From Paenibacillus_AR sp051594765 (GTDB lineage: Bacteria > Bacillota > Bacilli > Paenibacillales > NBRC-103111): a DNA stretch of 64,000 bases. The DNA lies in contig NZ_JBPPGJ010000025.1 in assembly GCF_051594765.1 (NCBI RefSeq), positions 1 to 64,000 of the forward strand, in the 5' to 3' direction. Positions 47,654 to 58,312 of this stretch are shown here, in pieces. The notes under the pieces were generated by a model, which was not told the DNA's origin, did no database searches, and saw nothing but the letters and a program-made list of their open reading frames with translations. Each line of letters starts with the position of its first letter. The stretch's first letter is position 1. Made by a program: the position numbers and the translations under genes.

Positions 47654-49057
47654 ATGGATGTATTGGGCAAGCTGAACCGTATCTTGGAAGATGAACATTT
47701 GCTCCAACCGGGAGACCACATCGTGGTGGCGGTATCGGGAGGCCCCGATTCCACCGCGCTGCTGCAGCTCCTTTTTTTGCTTTCCGGACGCTGGGGCTGG
47801 ACGTTGACGGCCGCCCATGCGAACCACGGCTTCCGGCCGGAGGAGTCGGAGCGGGAGGCGGCATGGGTTCGGGCCTTCGCGGAGGAGCGGGGGATTCCGG
47901 TTGTCTATCAGGAGCTGCAGGTGCCTGCCTATCTGAAGCAGCATGGGGGGAATCCCCAGGATGCGGCGCGCCTGCTCCGGTACCGCTTCCTGCTGGAGAC
48001 GGCCCGCCGACTGGGAGCCGGGCGGATTGCGCTGGCCCATCATGCGGACGACCAGGCAGAGACGGTGCTCATGCGCCTCCTAAGGGGGACGGGCATATCC
48101 GGATTGGGCGGAATTCCCATGCGGAGGATGGAGCAAAATGTGGAACTCGTCCGGCCGCTGCTCCGTATTACGAAGAATGAGCTGCTGGAGGAGCTGGACC
48201 GGCAGGATATCGGGTATTGTACCGATTCCAGCAACACCAAGCTGACGTACACCCGCAACCGCATCCGGCTGGAGGCACTTCCCTACCTGGCCCGGTTCAA
48301 CCCCTCCGTGGCGCAGGCGCTTAACCGTTTGGCCGGGTTGGCGTCGTCGGACGACGATTATCTGAACCGGGAAGCGGAACAGGCCTTCCGGCGCATGGCG
48401 CAGGCTGTGCAGGGGGGATTACGCCTGGACCGGAGGGACTACGCCACCCTCCATGTTGCTTTACAAAGGCGAGTCCTTAAACTAATATTAAACTATGTCT
48501 CTTCAGGAACAGAGCCCCAAGACTTCGAGGAAGTGGAGCGGATCCGTTCCGGCCTTCTTCAGGAGGGGAAGCCCAACGCCGTGTGGCAGACGGGCGGACT
48601 CCGGGTGGTCCGCGCATACGACGAAGTCCGTGTGGAGCAGGCGGAGCAGATCTCAGCCGGCCTGGCGTATTGCTACACTATGGAGGAAGCGGACGGGGAG
48701 TTATGGATACCGGAAGCCTCCTGCAGATTGGTGTTCCGAACGGTACCGGCTGCGGAGCTCATCTCCGGACCCGATGGGGAGCAGGCCTTCTTCGACGAGG
48801 ACGCGCTGCGCTTTCCGTTAACCGTCCGGAACCGGAGAGACGGAGACCGGATGCGGCCCGATGGTTTAAACGGCTCCAAAAAAGTGAAAGATATCTTCAT
48901 TGATCACAAAGTGCCGCAAGCCGTCCGAGAACGGCTTCCGCTCCTTGTGGACCGGGAGGAAAAGGTGCTCTGGATTCCCGGGCTCCGGCGTTCGGGTACG
49001 GCCAAGGTTATCGACGGCACCCGGCGCGTCGTGTGTGTTCATTATCTTCCGGCCTGA
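47654..49057 (+). CDS. tilS: tRNA(Ile)-lysidine synthase
   Basis: This 467-residue enzyme attaches lysine to C34 of tRNA-Ile(CAU), changing its codon from AUG to AUA. The N-terminal PP-loop VAVSGGPDSTALL is at residues 38-50, with ALAHHADDQAETVLMRLLRG following. The C-terminal TilS domain ends with DRMRPDGLNGSKKVKDIFID. The ATG 47654 follows TGAAAGGA. The next genes hprT and ftsH give the conserved tilS-hprT-ftsH order. Confidence 0.95.
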   Translation: MDVLGKLNRILEDEHLLQPGDHIVVAVSGGPDSTALLQLLFLLSGRWGWTLTAAHANHGFRPEESEREAAWVRAFAEERGIPVVYQELQVPAYLKQHGGNPQDAARLLRYRFLLETARRLGAGRIALAHHADDQAETVLMRLLRGTGISGLGGIPMRRMEQNVELVRPLLRITKNELLEELDRQDIGYCTDSSNTKLTYTRNRIRLEALPYLARFNPSVAQALNRLAGLASSDDDYLNREAEQAFRRMAQAVQGGLRLDRRDYATLHVALQRRVLKLILNYVSSGTEPQDFEEVERIRSGLLQEGKPNAVWQTGGLRVVRAYDEVRVEQAEQISAGLAYCYTMEEADGELWIPEASCRLVFRTVPAAELISGPDGEQAFFDEDALRFPLTVRNRRDGDRMRPDGLNGSKKVKDIFIDHKVPQAVRERLPLLVDREEKVLWIPGLRRSGTAKVIDGTRRVVCVHYLPA

Positions 49058-49126
49058 AGCAGGTTGTTCGGGACCGGGGGAATGTACCATTTTCAGCTTT
49101 CATAGTATAACGTAGGAGGGTCACCT

Positions 49127-49666
49127 TTGCGCAACGACATTGAAGAAGTACTTTACTCCGAGGAACAGATCCAAGCTAAGGTCCGGGAGCTGGGCGAACA
49201 GCTGAGCCGGGAATATGAGGGGCGCAATCCCCTGGTGATTTGCGTGCTGAAGGGTGCCTTCATCTTCATGGCGGACCTGTTCAAGAACATTACCATTCAC
49301 TGCGAAGTGGACTTTATGGCCGTTTCGAGCTATGGCGCCTCCACCAAGTCCTCCGGCGTGGTCAAGATCATCAAGGATCTGGACGTACCGGTGGAAGGCC
49401 GGGACGTCATCATCGTGGAAGACATCATCGACAGCGGCTTGACGCTGTCCTATCTGATTGACGTGCTGGAACGCCGCAACGCCCACTCCATCTCGGTGGT
49501 GGCGTTGTTCGATAAGCCCGGACGCCGCACGGTGGAGCTGGAGCCCGACTGGAAAGGCTTCACCATTCCCGATGCATTCGTGGTGGGCTATGGCTTGGAT
49601 TATGCGGAGAAGTACCGGAATCTGCCCTTCGTTGGCATCCTGAAGAAGGAAATCTATACGACCTGA
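49127..49666 (+). CDS. hprT: Hypoxanthine(-guanine) phosphoribosyltransferase
   Basis: This 179-residue purine salvage enzyme transfers the ribose phosphate of PRPP to hypoxanthine or guanine. The PRPP loop VIIVEDIIDSGLTLSYL and the N-terminal CVLKGAFIFMADL are typical. The start is TTG 49127 with TAGGAGGG 6 bp upstream. In B. subtilis HprT and TilS together activate ftsH transcription. The conserved neighbourhood would allow the same here. Confidence 0.95.
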   Translation: MRNDIEEVLYSEEQIQAKVRELGEQLSREYEGRNPLVICVLKGAFIFMADLFKNITIHCEVDFMAVSSYGASTKSSGVVKIIKDLDVPVEGRDVIIVEDIIDSGLTLSYLIDVLERRNAHSISVVALFDKPGRRTVELEPDWKGFTIPDAFVVGYGLDYAEKYRNLPFVGILKKEIYTT

Positions 49667-49751
49667 AGAACCGGATGATCACACCGATGTTCCGGCTGCC
49701 GCCGGCTAGGGACGCACGCTCTGGATGCGTTTTCCGTCAAATGCGGTTTGG

Positions 49752-49781
49752 TTGTGAAGCCGAGACATGCTGTGGTAAAAT
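49752..49781 (+). promoter_or_regulatory. ftsH promoter
   Basis: TTGTGA (49752-49757), 18 bp and TAAAAT (49776-49781), 34 bp upstream of ftsH. A weak hairpin (ACGCA 49712-49716 with TGCGT 49726-49730, then TTT) may end the hprT transcript just before it. Confidence 0.65.
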
Positions 49782-49814
49782 AAAACAAGTGTGCCGCATG
49801 AGAGGAGGTAGGGG

Positions 49815-51770
<1,956 letters not shown>

Positions 51771-51776
51771 ACGGGA

Positions 51777-51810
51777 GACCGGCAGCCTTTCGGGCTGCCG
51801 GTTTTTTCTT
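51777..51810 (+). terminator. Terminator after ftsH
   Basis: ACCGGCAGCC (51778-51787) pairs with GGCTGCCGGT (51793-51802), followed by TTTTTTCTTTT. Confidence 0.94.
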
Positions 51811-51827
51811 TTTCCAAGCGATTGGCT

Positions 51828-51844
51828 CCAGGGACTGTCCCTGG
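51828..51844. repeat. 17-nt hairpin of the CCAGGGA type
   Basis: CCAGGGA (51828-51834) and TCCCTGG (51838-51844) form a perfect 7-bp stem with loop CTG. It lies 18 bp after the ftsH terminator and has no T-run. This is probably a small dispersed palindrome. Confidence 0.5.
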
Positions 51845-51899
51845 GGGTTGTAGCGTGAAATTCCGATGAAAAACAGGAAAATAGAGGGTCGATTGGTGG

Positions 51900-51928
51900 T
51901 TGACACACGGGGTTAGGTTGTGTACAGT
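51900..51928 (+). promoter_or_regulatory. Promoter of the nadABC operon
   Basis: TTGACA (51900-51905), 17 bp and TACAGT (51923-51928), about 110 bp ahead of nadA. The short ACAC/GTGT symmetry across the spacer could be part of a repressor site, but no clear NadR box was recognised. Confidence 0.7.
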
Positions 51929-52041
51929 AGGTTTAAACTTATTCCAAGATAGCTGGAATCCACCGTTAAGGTCCGGAGTGAAACCGGGGCTGGCTTGCTC
52001 ATAATAACGGTACGCATCATATGAAGGGGGAGGAGTCGTCC

Positions 52042-52980
52042 ATGGAAGCCCTGGCTCTGGAACGCAAGGCTGAGCAGAACCGCGAGCTGAAGGAACGGAT
52101 CCTGCAGCTGAAGAAAGAACGGAACGCCATCATACTGGCCCACTATTACCAGCGGGATGAGATACAAGAGATCGCCGATTTCCGGGGGGATTCATTCCTC
52201 TTGGCTCAGAAGGCCGCCACAACGGACGCCGAGGTCATCGTGTTCTGCGGCGTTCATTTTATGGGGGAAAGCGCCAAGATCCTGGCCCCCAACAAGACCG
52301 TCATCATTCCCGATGAACGGGCGGGTTGTCCGATGGCCGACATGGTCAATGTAGACGGCTTAAGGAAGCTGAAGGCTCAGCACCCTAACGCCAAGGTCGT
52401 TGCATACATCAATACGTCGGCCGAGGTGAAGTCGGAGACGGATATCTGCTGTACATCCGCTAACGCCATCAAGGTCATCGAAGCGGTAGATTCGGACGAA
52501 GTGATCTGGGTGCCGGATAAGAACCTGGGGGATTACGTCTCGAAGCATACCGGCAAGAAGATGATCATCTGGGAAGGCTACTGCAATACCCATGACATGC
52601 TCACCGTCAAGGACGTGGAAGAGATGCGGGCCATGTACCCGAACGCCCAGTTCGTGGTCCATCCCGAATGCCGACCCGAGGTGGTTAAGCTGGGGGATTT
52701 CGTAGGAAGCACCACTGCCATCATCAAGTACTGCAAGGAATCCGACTGCCAGGAGTTCATCGTCGGCACCGAGGACGGCACCGGCTACCAGCTGCGGCTG
52801 GACAGCCCGGAGAAGAAGTTCCACTTCGCCACCAAGTACCTGGTCTGCCCGAATATGAAGGTCAACAACCTGAAGAAGGTGGCCAAGTGTCTGGAGACGT
52901 TGTCCCCGCAGATCTACGTTCCGCCCCATATCGCTGATAAGGCAAGATTGTCGTTAGAGCGCATGCTGCTTGTGAAATAA
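52042..52980 (+). CDS. nadA: Quinolinate synthase A
   Basis: This 312-residue enzyme condenses iminoaspartate with dihydroxyacetone phosphate to quinolinate using a [4Fe-4S] cluster. The motifs are AIILAHYYQRDEIQEIAD near the start and VIVFCGVHFMGESAKIL. Cluster cysteines lie in ERAGCPMADM or FCGVHF, in the DICCTSANA region and in VCPNMK. ATG 52042, with GGGGGAGGAG upstream, is preferred to ATG 52021. The stop codon lies in the loop of a 14-bp hairpin before nadB. Confidence 0.95.
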   Translation: MEALALERKAEQNRELKERILQLKKERNAIILAHYYQRDEIQEIADFRGDSFLLAQKAATTDAEVIVFCGVHFMGESAKILAPNKTVIIPDERAGCPMADMVNVDGLRKLKAQHPNAKVVAYINTSAEVKSETDICCTSANAIKVIEAVDSDEVIWVPDKNLGDYVSKHTGKKMIIWEGYCNTHDMLTVKDVEEMRAMYPNAQFVVHPECRPEVVKLGDFVGSTTAIIKYCKESDCQEFIVGTEDGTGYQLRLDSPEKKFHFATKYLVCPNMKVNNLKKVAKCLETLSPQIYVPPHIADKARLSLERMLLVK

Positions 52981-52992
52981 GCAGCATGCGCT
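52958..52992 (+). promoter_or_regulatory. Intercistronic hairpin at the nadA stop codon
   Basis: AGCGCATGCTGCTT (52958-52971) pairs perfectly over 14 bp with AAGCAGCATGCGCT (52979-52992). The 7-nt loop holds the end of nadA. Only weak T content follows (ACTTCCTTG), so it may stabilise the nadA message or partly attenuate nadB. Confidence 0.75.
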
Positions 52993-53023
52993 ACTTCCTT
53001 GTTAAAGACAGGTGAATCGAACC

Positions 53024-54643
53024 ATGATACCCCGTTATTTGGTCGACGAGAATTTAAGAGAGCTGCCTGTAGTGGAGACGGATGTCATCGTCATCGGGGC
53101 CGGCATCGCCGGCTTGTTCGCGGCCATCAAGGCGGCGGAAGAGCGCAAGGTGCTCATGATTACGAAGAAGGCGCTCACCGAGAGCAACACCCGATATGCG
53201 CAAGGGGGAATCGCGGCGGTCATCTCCGACGAAGATTCCTTTGAATTTCATCGCCAGGATACCCTGATCGCAGGTGCGGGCCTCTGCGATCACGAGGCCG
53301 TGGACGTGCTGGTCCATGAAGGACCCGACGGCGTCCATGACCTGATCCGGTATGGTACCCAGTTCGATCTGGAGAATGGGGAGCTGGCGCTCACCAAGGA
53401 AGGGGCCCACAGCATGCGGCGGATCCTGCATGCGCATGGGGACGCTACCGGTGCCGAGATCGTCCGGGCGTTATCGGAGAAAGCGCTGCAGCATCCCAAT
53501 ATCGAGGTGTGGGACGATCACTTTGTCATCGACCTGATCACGAACAGCAACGAATGCTGCGGGGCCCTCCTGCAGAAGCCGGGCGGTCAGCGCCTGGTTG
53601 TGCACGCTTCCGCGACCATTCTCTGCTCCGGCGGAGCCGGTCAGCTCTACCGCTATACGACGAACCCGGAGATCGCCACCGGTGACGGCATTGCCATCGC
53701 CTACCGGGCAGGGGCATCCGTTCGCGACGTGGAGTTCATTCAGTTCCATCCCACCGCGCTGTGCTATCCTGGTGCGCCGCGTTTTCTCATCTCGGAGGCC
53801 GTCCGAGGGGAAGGCGCCGTGCTGCGCAACATCAAGGGAGAGCGCTTCATGGAGCAGTATCACCCGCTCCTGGAGCTGGCGCCGCGGGATGTGGTCGCGC
53901 GGGCCATCGTCAGCGAGATGGAGAAGACCAAGTCCACCTTCGTCTATATCGACATCACCCATGAATCCAGCGAGAAGGTCAAGAGCCGGTTCCCGACTAT
54001 TTACGAGACCTGCCTTCAATTCGGCTTGGACCTGTCCTCCGATTGGATTCCCGTTGCCCCGGCAGCCCACTATATGATGGGCGGGGTGGAAACCGATCTC
54101 TTTGGGGAGACTACGCTGAAACGGCTGTTCGCCTGCGGCGAGGTATCGTCCACCGGGGTACATGGCGCCAACCGCTTGGCCAGCAATAGCTTGTCGGAGG
54201 CCATCGTCTTCGGACGCCGGATCGTGGACCGGGTTCTGAAGCTGAAGGACCGGGTGGAGCTGCCTGAGACGACCCTTACCGACCGTGATGTACGCACCGA
54301 GCCGATCCAGCAGGCCATCGTAGAGAAACGGCTGAAGCTGCAGAAGATCATGCTCCGGTATGCCGGTCTGAAGCGCAGCGGCAGCGGGATTGAGAAGGGC
54401 TATGAAGAACTGAAGCGGCAAAATCATATATTCGATGCCTGTCTGACCAAGCGGGAGGAGATGGAGTTCGCCAACATGCTGACCTGCTGTCTCCTGATCC
54501 TTCGTGCGGCCGGAATCCGGGAGGAGAGCAGAGGCGGACACTACCGCGACGATTTCCCCGAGCGGGACGATCTGCTGTGGCGCAAGCACATTGCATTCAA
54601 CCGGGAAAAAGGCGTATTGGAGGAGCGTATGTCCGATGTATAA
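53024..54643 (+). CDS. nadB: L-aspartate oxidase
   Basis: This 539-residue flavoprotein oxidises L-aspartate to iminoaspartate for NadA. The FAD motif VIVIGAGIAGLFAAI lies near residue 25. The SRYAQGGIAA-type stretch (NTRYAQGGIAAVI) and GEVSSTGVHGANRLASNSLS with the C-terminal FAD contact are present. ATG 53024 has ACAGGTGA 8 bp upstream. The end overlaps the nadC start by 8 bp. The Bacillus nadB runs opposite to nadC-nadA, whereas here all three genes run together in the order A-B-C. Confidence 0.95.
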   Translation: MIPRYLVDENLRELPVVETDVIVIGAGIAGLFAAIKAAEERKVLMITKKALTESNTRYAQGGIAAVISDEDSFEFHRQDTLIAGAGLCDHEAVDVLVHEGPDGVHDLIRYGTQFDLENGELALTKEGAHSMRRILHAHGDATGAEIVRALSEKALQHPNIEVWDDHFVIDLITNSNECCGALLQKPGGQRLVVHASATILCSGGAGQLYRYTTNPEIATGDGIAIAYRAGASVRDVEFIQFHPTALCYPGAPRFLISEAVRGEGAVLRNIKGERFMEQYHPLLELAPRDVVARAIVSEMEKTKSTFVYIDITHESSEKVKSRFPTIYETCLQFGLDLSSDWIPVAPAAHYMMGGVETDLFGETTLKRLFACGEVSSTGVHGANRLASNSLSEAIVFGRRIVDRVLKLKDRVELPETTLTDRDVRTEPIQQAIVEKRLKLQKIMLRYAGLKRSGSGIEKGYEELKRQNHIFDACLTKREEMEFANMLTCCLLILRAAGIREESRGGHYRDDFPERDDLLWRKHIAFNREKGVLEERMSDV

Positions 54644-55505
54644 CTTGAATCTTCAGAAGTTGGAGAACCAGATCCGGCTGTGGCTGGAGGAGGATATCGG
54701 CACCGGCGACATCACCACGATGACCACCGTACCTTTAGACCAAGAGTCTAAAGGTATTCTTCATGTGAAAGAGGGCGGCATCGTTGCAGGCATTCCGGTA
54801 GCGGCCGCCGTCTTCCGGGTGGTGGATCCGGAGCTGGAGTTCCGCCCGATGGTGGCGGACGGCGACCGGGTAGAGAAGGGAACCGTCCTCGCGGAGGTGC
54901 ACGGCAATACGCGGAGCATTTTGCTGGGCGAACGGCTTGCGTTGAACCTGATGCAGCGTCTGTCGGGCATCGCCACCCGGACGAGGCAGTATGTGGATGC
55001 GCTGGAGGGGCTGCCGGCTCGTCTGGTGGACACCCGCAAGACCACACCGGGGCACCGGATGCTGGAGAAGTATGCGGTTCGCGTAGGCGGCGGCCATAAC
55101 CACCGCTTCGGCTTGTATGACGCCGTCATGATCAAGGACAACCATATCAAGGGCGCAGGCGGCATTCCCCAGGCGGTGGCCGCAGCCCGCAGCCAGATCC
55201 CCCACACGATGAAGATCGAGGTGGAGGTGGAGAACTTCAACCAGCTTCAACAGGCGTTGGAAGCGGGAGCGGACATCATCATGCTGGACAACATGAAGCC
55301 GGCAGACATGAAGGAAGCCGTCCGGTTCATGAAAGAAAAAAGCCCGCATATCTTGATAGAGGCGTCGGGGAGCGTAACCTTGGAAACCATCAAGAGCATT
55401 GCCGAGACCGGGGTGGATGTGATCTCCGTCGGGCGGCTGACCTACTCCGTCCATGCCCTGGACATCAGCCTCGACCTGAATGAAAGGAAGGACCAACACC
55501 TATGA
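54636..55505 (+). CDS. nadC: Nicotinate-nucleotide pyrophosphorylase (carboxylating)
   Basis: This 289-residue type II phosphoribosyltransferase converts quinolinate and PRPP to nicotinate mononucleotide. Visible motifs are WLEEDIGTGDITT, NLMQRLSGIAT, RLVDTRKTTPGHRMLEKYAV and GGGHNHRFGLYDAVMIKDNH. The ATG lies inside the end of nadB and the stop overlaps coaX in ATGA, so the cluster is translationally coupled. Confidence 0.96.
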   Translation: MYNLNLQKLENQIRLWLEEDIGTGDITTMTTVPLDQESKGILHVKEGGIVAGIPVAAAVFRVVDPELEFRPMVADGDRVEKGTVLAEVHGNTRSILLGERLALNLMQRLSGIATRTRQYVDALEGLPARLVDTRKTTPGHRMLEKYAVRVGGGHNHRFGLYDAVMIKDNHIKGAGGIPQAVAAARSQIPHTMKIEVEVENFNQLQQALEAGADIIMLDNMKPADMKEAVRFMKEKSPHILIEASGSVTLETIKSIAETGVDVISVGRLTYSVHALDISLDLNERKDQHL

Positions 55506-56287
55506 TCCTGGTCGTCGACGTCGGCAATACCAATATCGTACTCGGGGTGTACGAGGGCAAGAAGCTCCTGCATCATTGGCGGATCAGCACCAACCGCTCG
55601 GCTACGGCGGATGAGTACGGCATTACGATCTTTAACCTGTTCGCTCACAGCGGGCTGAAGCTGGAGACCATGGAAGGCGTGATTATCTCCTCTGTGGTGC
55701 CTCCTCTGATGTTTGCCTTGGAAACCATGTGTAAAAAATATATCAAGAAGGATCCCTTGATCGTCGGTCCCGGCATCAAGACCGGGCTCAGCATCCGCTA
55801 CGAGAACCCGAGGGAGGTCGGTGCAGACCGCATCGTCAACGCGGTGGCGGGCCTGGAGCTGTATGGCCCTCCGCTCATCATCGTGGACTTCGGCACGGCC
55901 ACCACCTTCTGCTACATCGACGAGCAGGCCCAATACATAGGCGGCGCCATCGCCCCGGGCATCGGCATCTCCACCGAGGCCTTGTACCAGCGGGCGGCGA
56001 AGCTGCCGCGCATCGAGCTGGTGAAGCCGAAGAGCACGGTAGGACGGAATACGATCACCTCCATGCAGGCGGGGATCATCTACGGCTTCGCCGGACAAGT
56101 GGACGGAATCGTGCAGCGGATTAAGGAGGAGTTCGGCACAGAGCCGACGGTGGTCGCCACCGGAGGACTGGCGGAGCTCATCTCCGCGGAATCGCGGACC
56201 ATTGATATCGTGAATCCTCAGCTAACCCTTCAGGGACTGCAATTAATCTACGAGCGCAACCGGGCGGAAGCATCCTCCACCCGATAA
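55502..56287 (+). CDS. coaX: Type III pantothenate kinase
   Basis: This 261-residue ASKHA-fold kinase makes the first step of coenzyme A synthesis and needs monovalent cation, not feedback control by CoA. The motifs are MILVVDVGNTNIVLGVYEGK, the pantothenate-site GADRIVNAVAG and DFGTATTFCYID. It starts in the nadC stop. coaX-hslO-yacD-cysK is the Bacillus order, and it is preserved here. Confidence 0.95.
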   Translation: MILVVDVGNTNIVLGVYEGKKLLHHWRISTNRSATADEYGITIFNLFAHSGLKLETMEGVIISSVVPPLMFALETMCKKYIKKDPLIVGPGIKTGLSIRYENPREVGADRIVNAVAGLELYGPPLIIVDFGTATTFCYIDEQAQYIGGAIAPGIGISTEALYQRAAKLPRIELVKPKSTVGRNTITSMQAGIIYGFAGQVDGIVQRIKEEFGTEPTVVATGGLAELISAESRTIDIVNPQLTLQGLQLIYERNRAEASSTR

Positions 56288-56325
56288 GGGAGGACGTCCG
56301 GGTTAACGACATGAAGGAGTGAGCA

Positions 56326-57213
56326 TTGTTGAAGGACCAATTGATAAGAGCGACGGGCCTTAACGGTAAAGTGCGGGCGTTCGCCGCAAGAACCACGGGT
56401 ATCGTCGAGGAGCTGAAGCGCCGCCATACCACTTCCCCGGTGGCGACGGCGGCACTCGGCCGGACCATAACGGCCGGCGCCATGATGGGGGCTATGCTGA
56501 AGGGGGAGGAGAAGCTCACCATTCAAGTGAAGGGCGGAGGACCCATCGGCGCCGTCGTCGTGGATGCCAACGCCAAGGGCGAGGTGCGCGGGTATGTGGA
56601 TGAGCCCGGCGTCATGCTGCCGCCGAATGCGGTCGGCAAGCTGGACGTGGCCGGGGCCGTGGGAACGGACGGTTTTCTCTATGTCGTGAAGGATCTGGGG
56701 CTGAAGGAGCCGTACAGCGGAAGCATCCCGATCCATTCGGGGGAGCTGGCGGAGGACTTTACCTACTATTTCGCCAAGTCGGAGCAGACGCCGTCCGCCG
56801 TATCCCTGGGCGTCCTGTTCGAGAAGGGCGAGTATACCGTCAAAGCAGCGGGAGGCTTCATCATTCAGCTGCTTCCGGGCTTGACGGATGAGGAGATCGA
56901 TGAGATCGAAGGCCGGCTCGGCAGCCTGCCCCCGATAACGACCATGCTGGACGACGGGCTGGAGCTGGATGAGATTCTGGCCAACGTGCTCGGGATGGTA
57001 CAGATTCATGAGACCATGGATCTGCAATTCAAGTGCAAGTGCTCCCGGGAGCGGGTGGAGCAGACACTGATCAGCCTAGGCCGGGAGGAACTGAACAGCC
57101 TGATCGACGAAGAGGGCAAGGCGGAGGTGCACTGCCACTTCTGCAACGAAACCTATCTGTTCGAGGGGCCCGAGCTTCGCAAGCTGTCGGAGCAGCTGGG
57201 GGCCTCCAAGTAA
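56326..57213 (+). CDS. hslO: Redox-regulated chaperone Hsp33
   Basis: This 295-residue holdase chaperone is activated by oxidation. The N-terminal domain starts KDQLIRATGLNGKVRAFAAR. The C-terminal zinc-binding redox switch has a CKC pair and a CHFC pair, the four cysteines expected. The start is TTG 56326, or the adjacent TTG 56329, with GAAGGAG upstream. It is preceded by coaX with a 38-bp gap. Confidence 0.95.
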   Translation: MLKDQLIRATGLNGKVRAFAARTTGIVEELKRRHTTSPVATAALGRTITAGAMMGAMLKGEEKLTIQVKGGGPIGAVVVDANAKGEVRGYVDEPGVMLPPNAVGKLDVAGAVGTDGFLYVVKDLGLKEPYSGSIPIHSGELAEDFTYYFAKSEQTPSAVSLGVLFEKGEYTVKAAGGFIIQLLPGLTDEEIDEIEGRLGSLPPITTMLDDGLELDEILANVLGMVQIHETMDLQFKCKCSRERVEQTLISLGREELNSLIDEEGKAEVHCHFCNETYLFEGPELRKLSEQLGASK

Positions 57214-57264
57214 TCCGCTCGTCCGCACGGAGCTAGGTAGAGAGAGGCACAAGAGGAGATTAGG

Positions 57265-58203
57265 ATGAGAAACATCAAGCTGTTATGGGGACTCACCGTG
57301 ATCCTGTCGGCAGCGGTGCTGGTGCTGGGGCTCTTGGTCATCCGGCTCTCCGGAAGAGAGCAGGGGCTGCCGGACGCAGCGGCCCCGGATCCGGAGGCGG
57401 AGCGGGTGGTGGCCAAGATCGGCGGAAGGGAATTTACGCTTGGCGTGCTCGAGGAGCAGCTCATGGATAAGCACGGGGCCGAGCTGATCAACCAGCTGCT
57501 GGACCGGGAGGCCGTGCGTCTGGAGAGCGAGCGGATTGCGGTGAAGGTCACCCGGGAAGAAGTGGACCGGGAATTGAAGCGGATGCAGCAGGGCTACGAC
57601 AGCGAAGAGCAGTTCTACGAATCGATGAAGACCCAAGTCGGCATGTCGAAGGAAGAGATCCGCGAGGATGTCTACTACAAGCTGCTTCTGGATGCGGTGG
57701 CGACGTCCAGCATCAAGGTATCGGGTGCGGAGGTGGACGCGTACATCAAGGAGCATCCGGAGGAGTTCCATATGGCTTCGCTGCTTCGGATCGGAGTCAT
57801 TGTGAACAAGACGGCCGACCAGGCCAAGAGAACCCTCGAGCTGTTCAGATCCGGCAAGGATTTCGCCCAGCTGGCCAAGGAGAGATCCTTGGACACCGCT
57901 TCGGCGGCGGAGGGTGGTGATTTGGGCTGGGTGGAGGATAACGATCCCTTCATTCCGCAGGAGTATCTGAAGGCCGCCCGTACGCTGAAGGTGGGGGACG
58001 TTGCCGGACCGGTGGAGACCGATGGCGGCTTCGCCGTAATCCTGCTGAAGGATAAGAAGGATCAGAGCAAGGGCTCCATGGAGGAGATCCGGGCAAGAGT
58101 CACCAAGCAGCTTGCGCTCCAGAAGGCCCCTCCCCTGCAGGATATCCTCCAATCGCTCCGTAAAAAATACGATGCCGTTATTCTCGATCCGGCCTTGAAA
58201 TGA
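57265..58203 (+). CDS. yacD: Membrane-anchored PpiC-type peptidyl-prolyl isomerase (YacD-like)
   Basis: This 312-residue protein has an N-terminal membrane helix (about residues 8-27) and no lipobox. A SurA-like helical region follows with EFTLGVLEEQLMDKHGAELI and a parvulin domain (about 165-270: MASLLRIGVIVNKTADQAKR, FAQLAKERSLDTASAAEGGD, GPVETDGGFAVILLKD). It resembles B. subtilis YacD and PrsA, and it is the second foldase in the window after 32201-33280. It lies in the conserved hslO-yacD-cysK row. Start ATG with AGAGGAG. Confidence 0.9.
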   Translation: MRNIKLLWGLTVILSAAVLVLGLLVIRLSGREQGLPDAAAPDPEAERVVAKIGGREFTLGVLEEQLMDKHGAELINQLLDREAVRLESERIAVKVTREEVDRELKRMQQGYDSEEQFYESMKTQVGMSKEEIREDVYYKLLLDAVATSSIKVSGAEVDAYIKEHPEEFHMASLLRIGVIVNKTADQAKRTLELFRSGKDFAQLAKERSLDTASAAEGGDLGWVEDNDPFIPQEYLKAARTLKVGDVAGPVETDGGFAVILLKDKKDQSKGSMEEIRARVTKQLALQKAPPLQDILQSLRKKYDAVILDPALK

Positions 58204-58221
58204 CGGGGACATGAATTCCTG

Positions 58222-58250
58222 TTGACAATTACCACAACACTTGGTAATAT
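58222..58250 (+). promoter_or_regulatory. cysK promoter with a CymR-like dyad
   Basis: TTGACA (58222-58227), 17 bp and TAATAT (58245-58250). The spacer contains the perfect dyad ATTACCA (58228-58234) and TGGTAAT (58242-58248), which overlaps the -10. The shape resembles the CymR operator that controls cysteine genes in Bacillus. Confidence 0.65.
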
Positions 58251-58312
58251 TGAAATCAATAAAACCTAGTAGATTACTCGGAATAACAAACGTTAACAGG
58301 AGGGACTTTATC

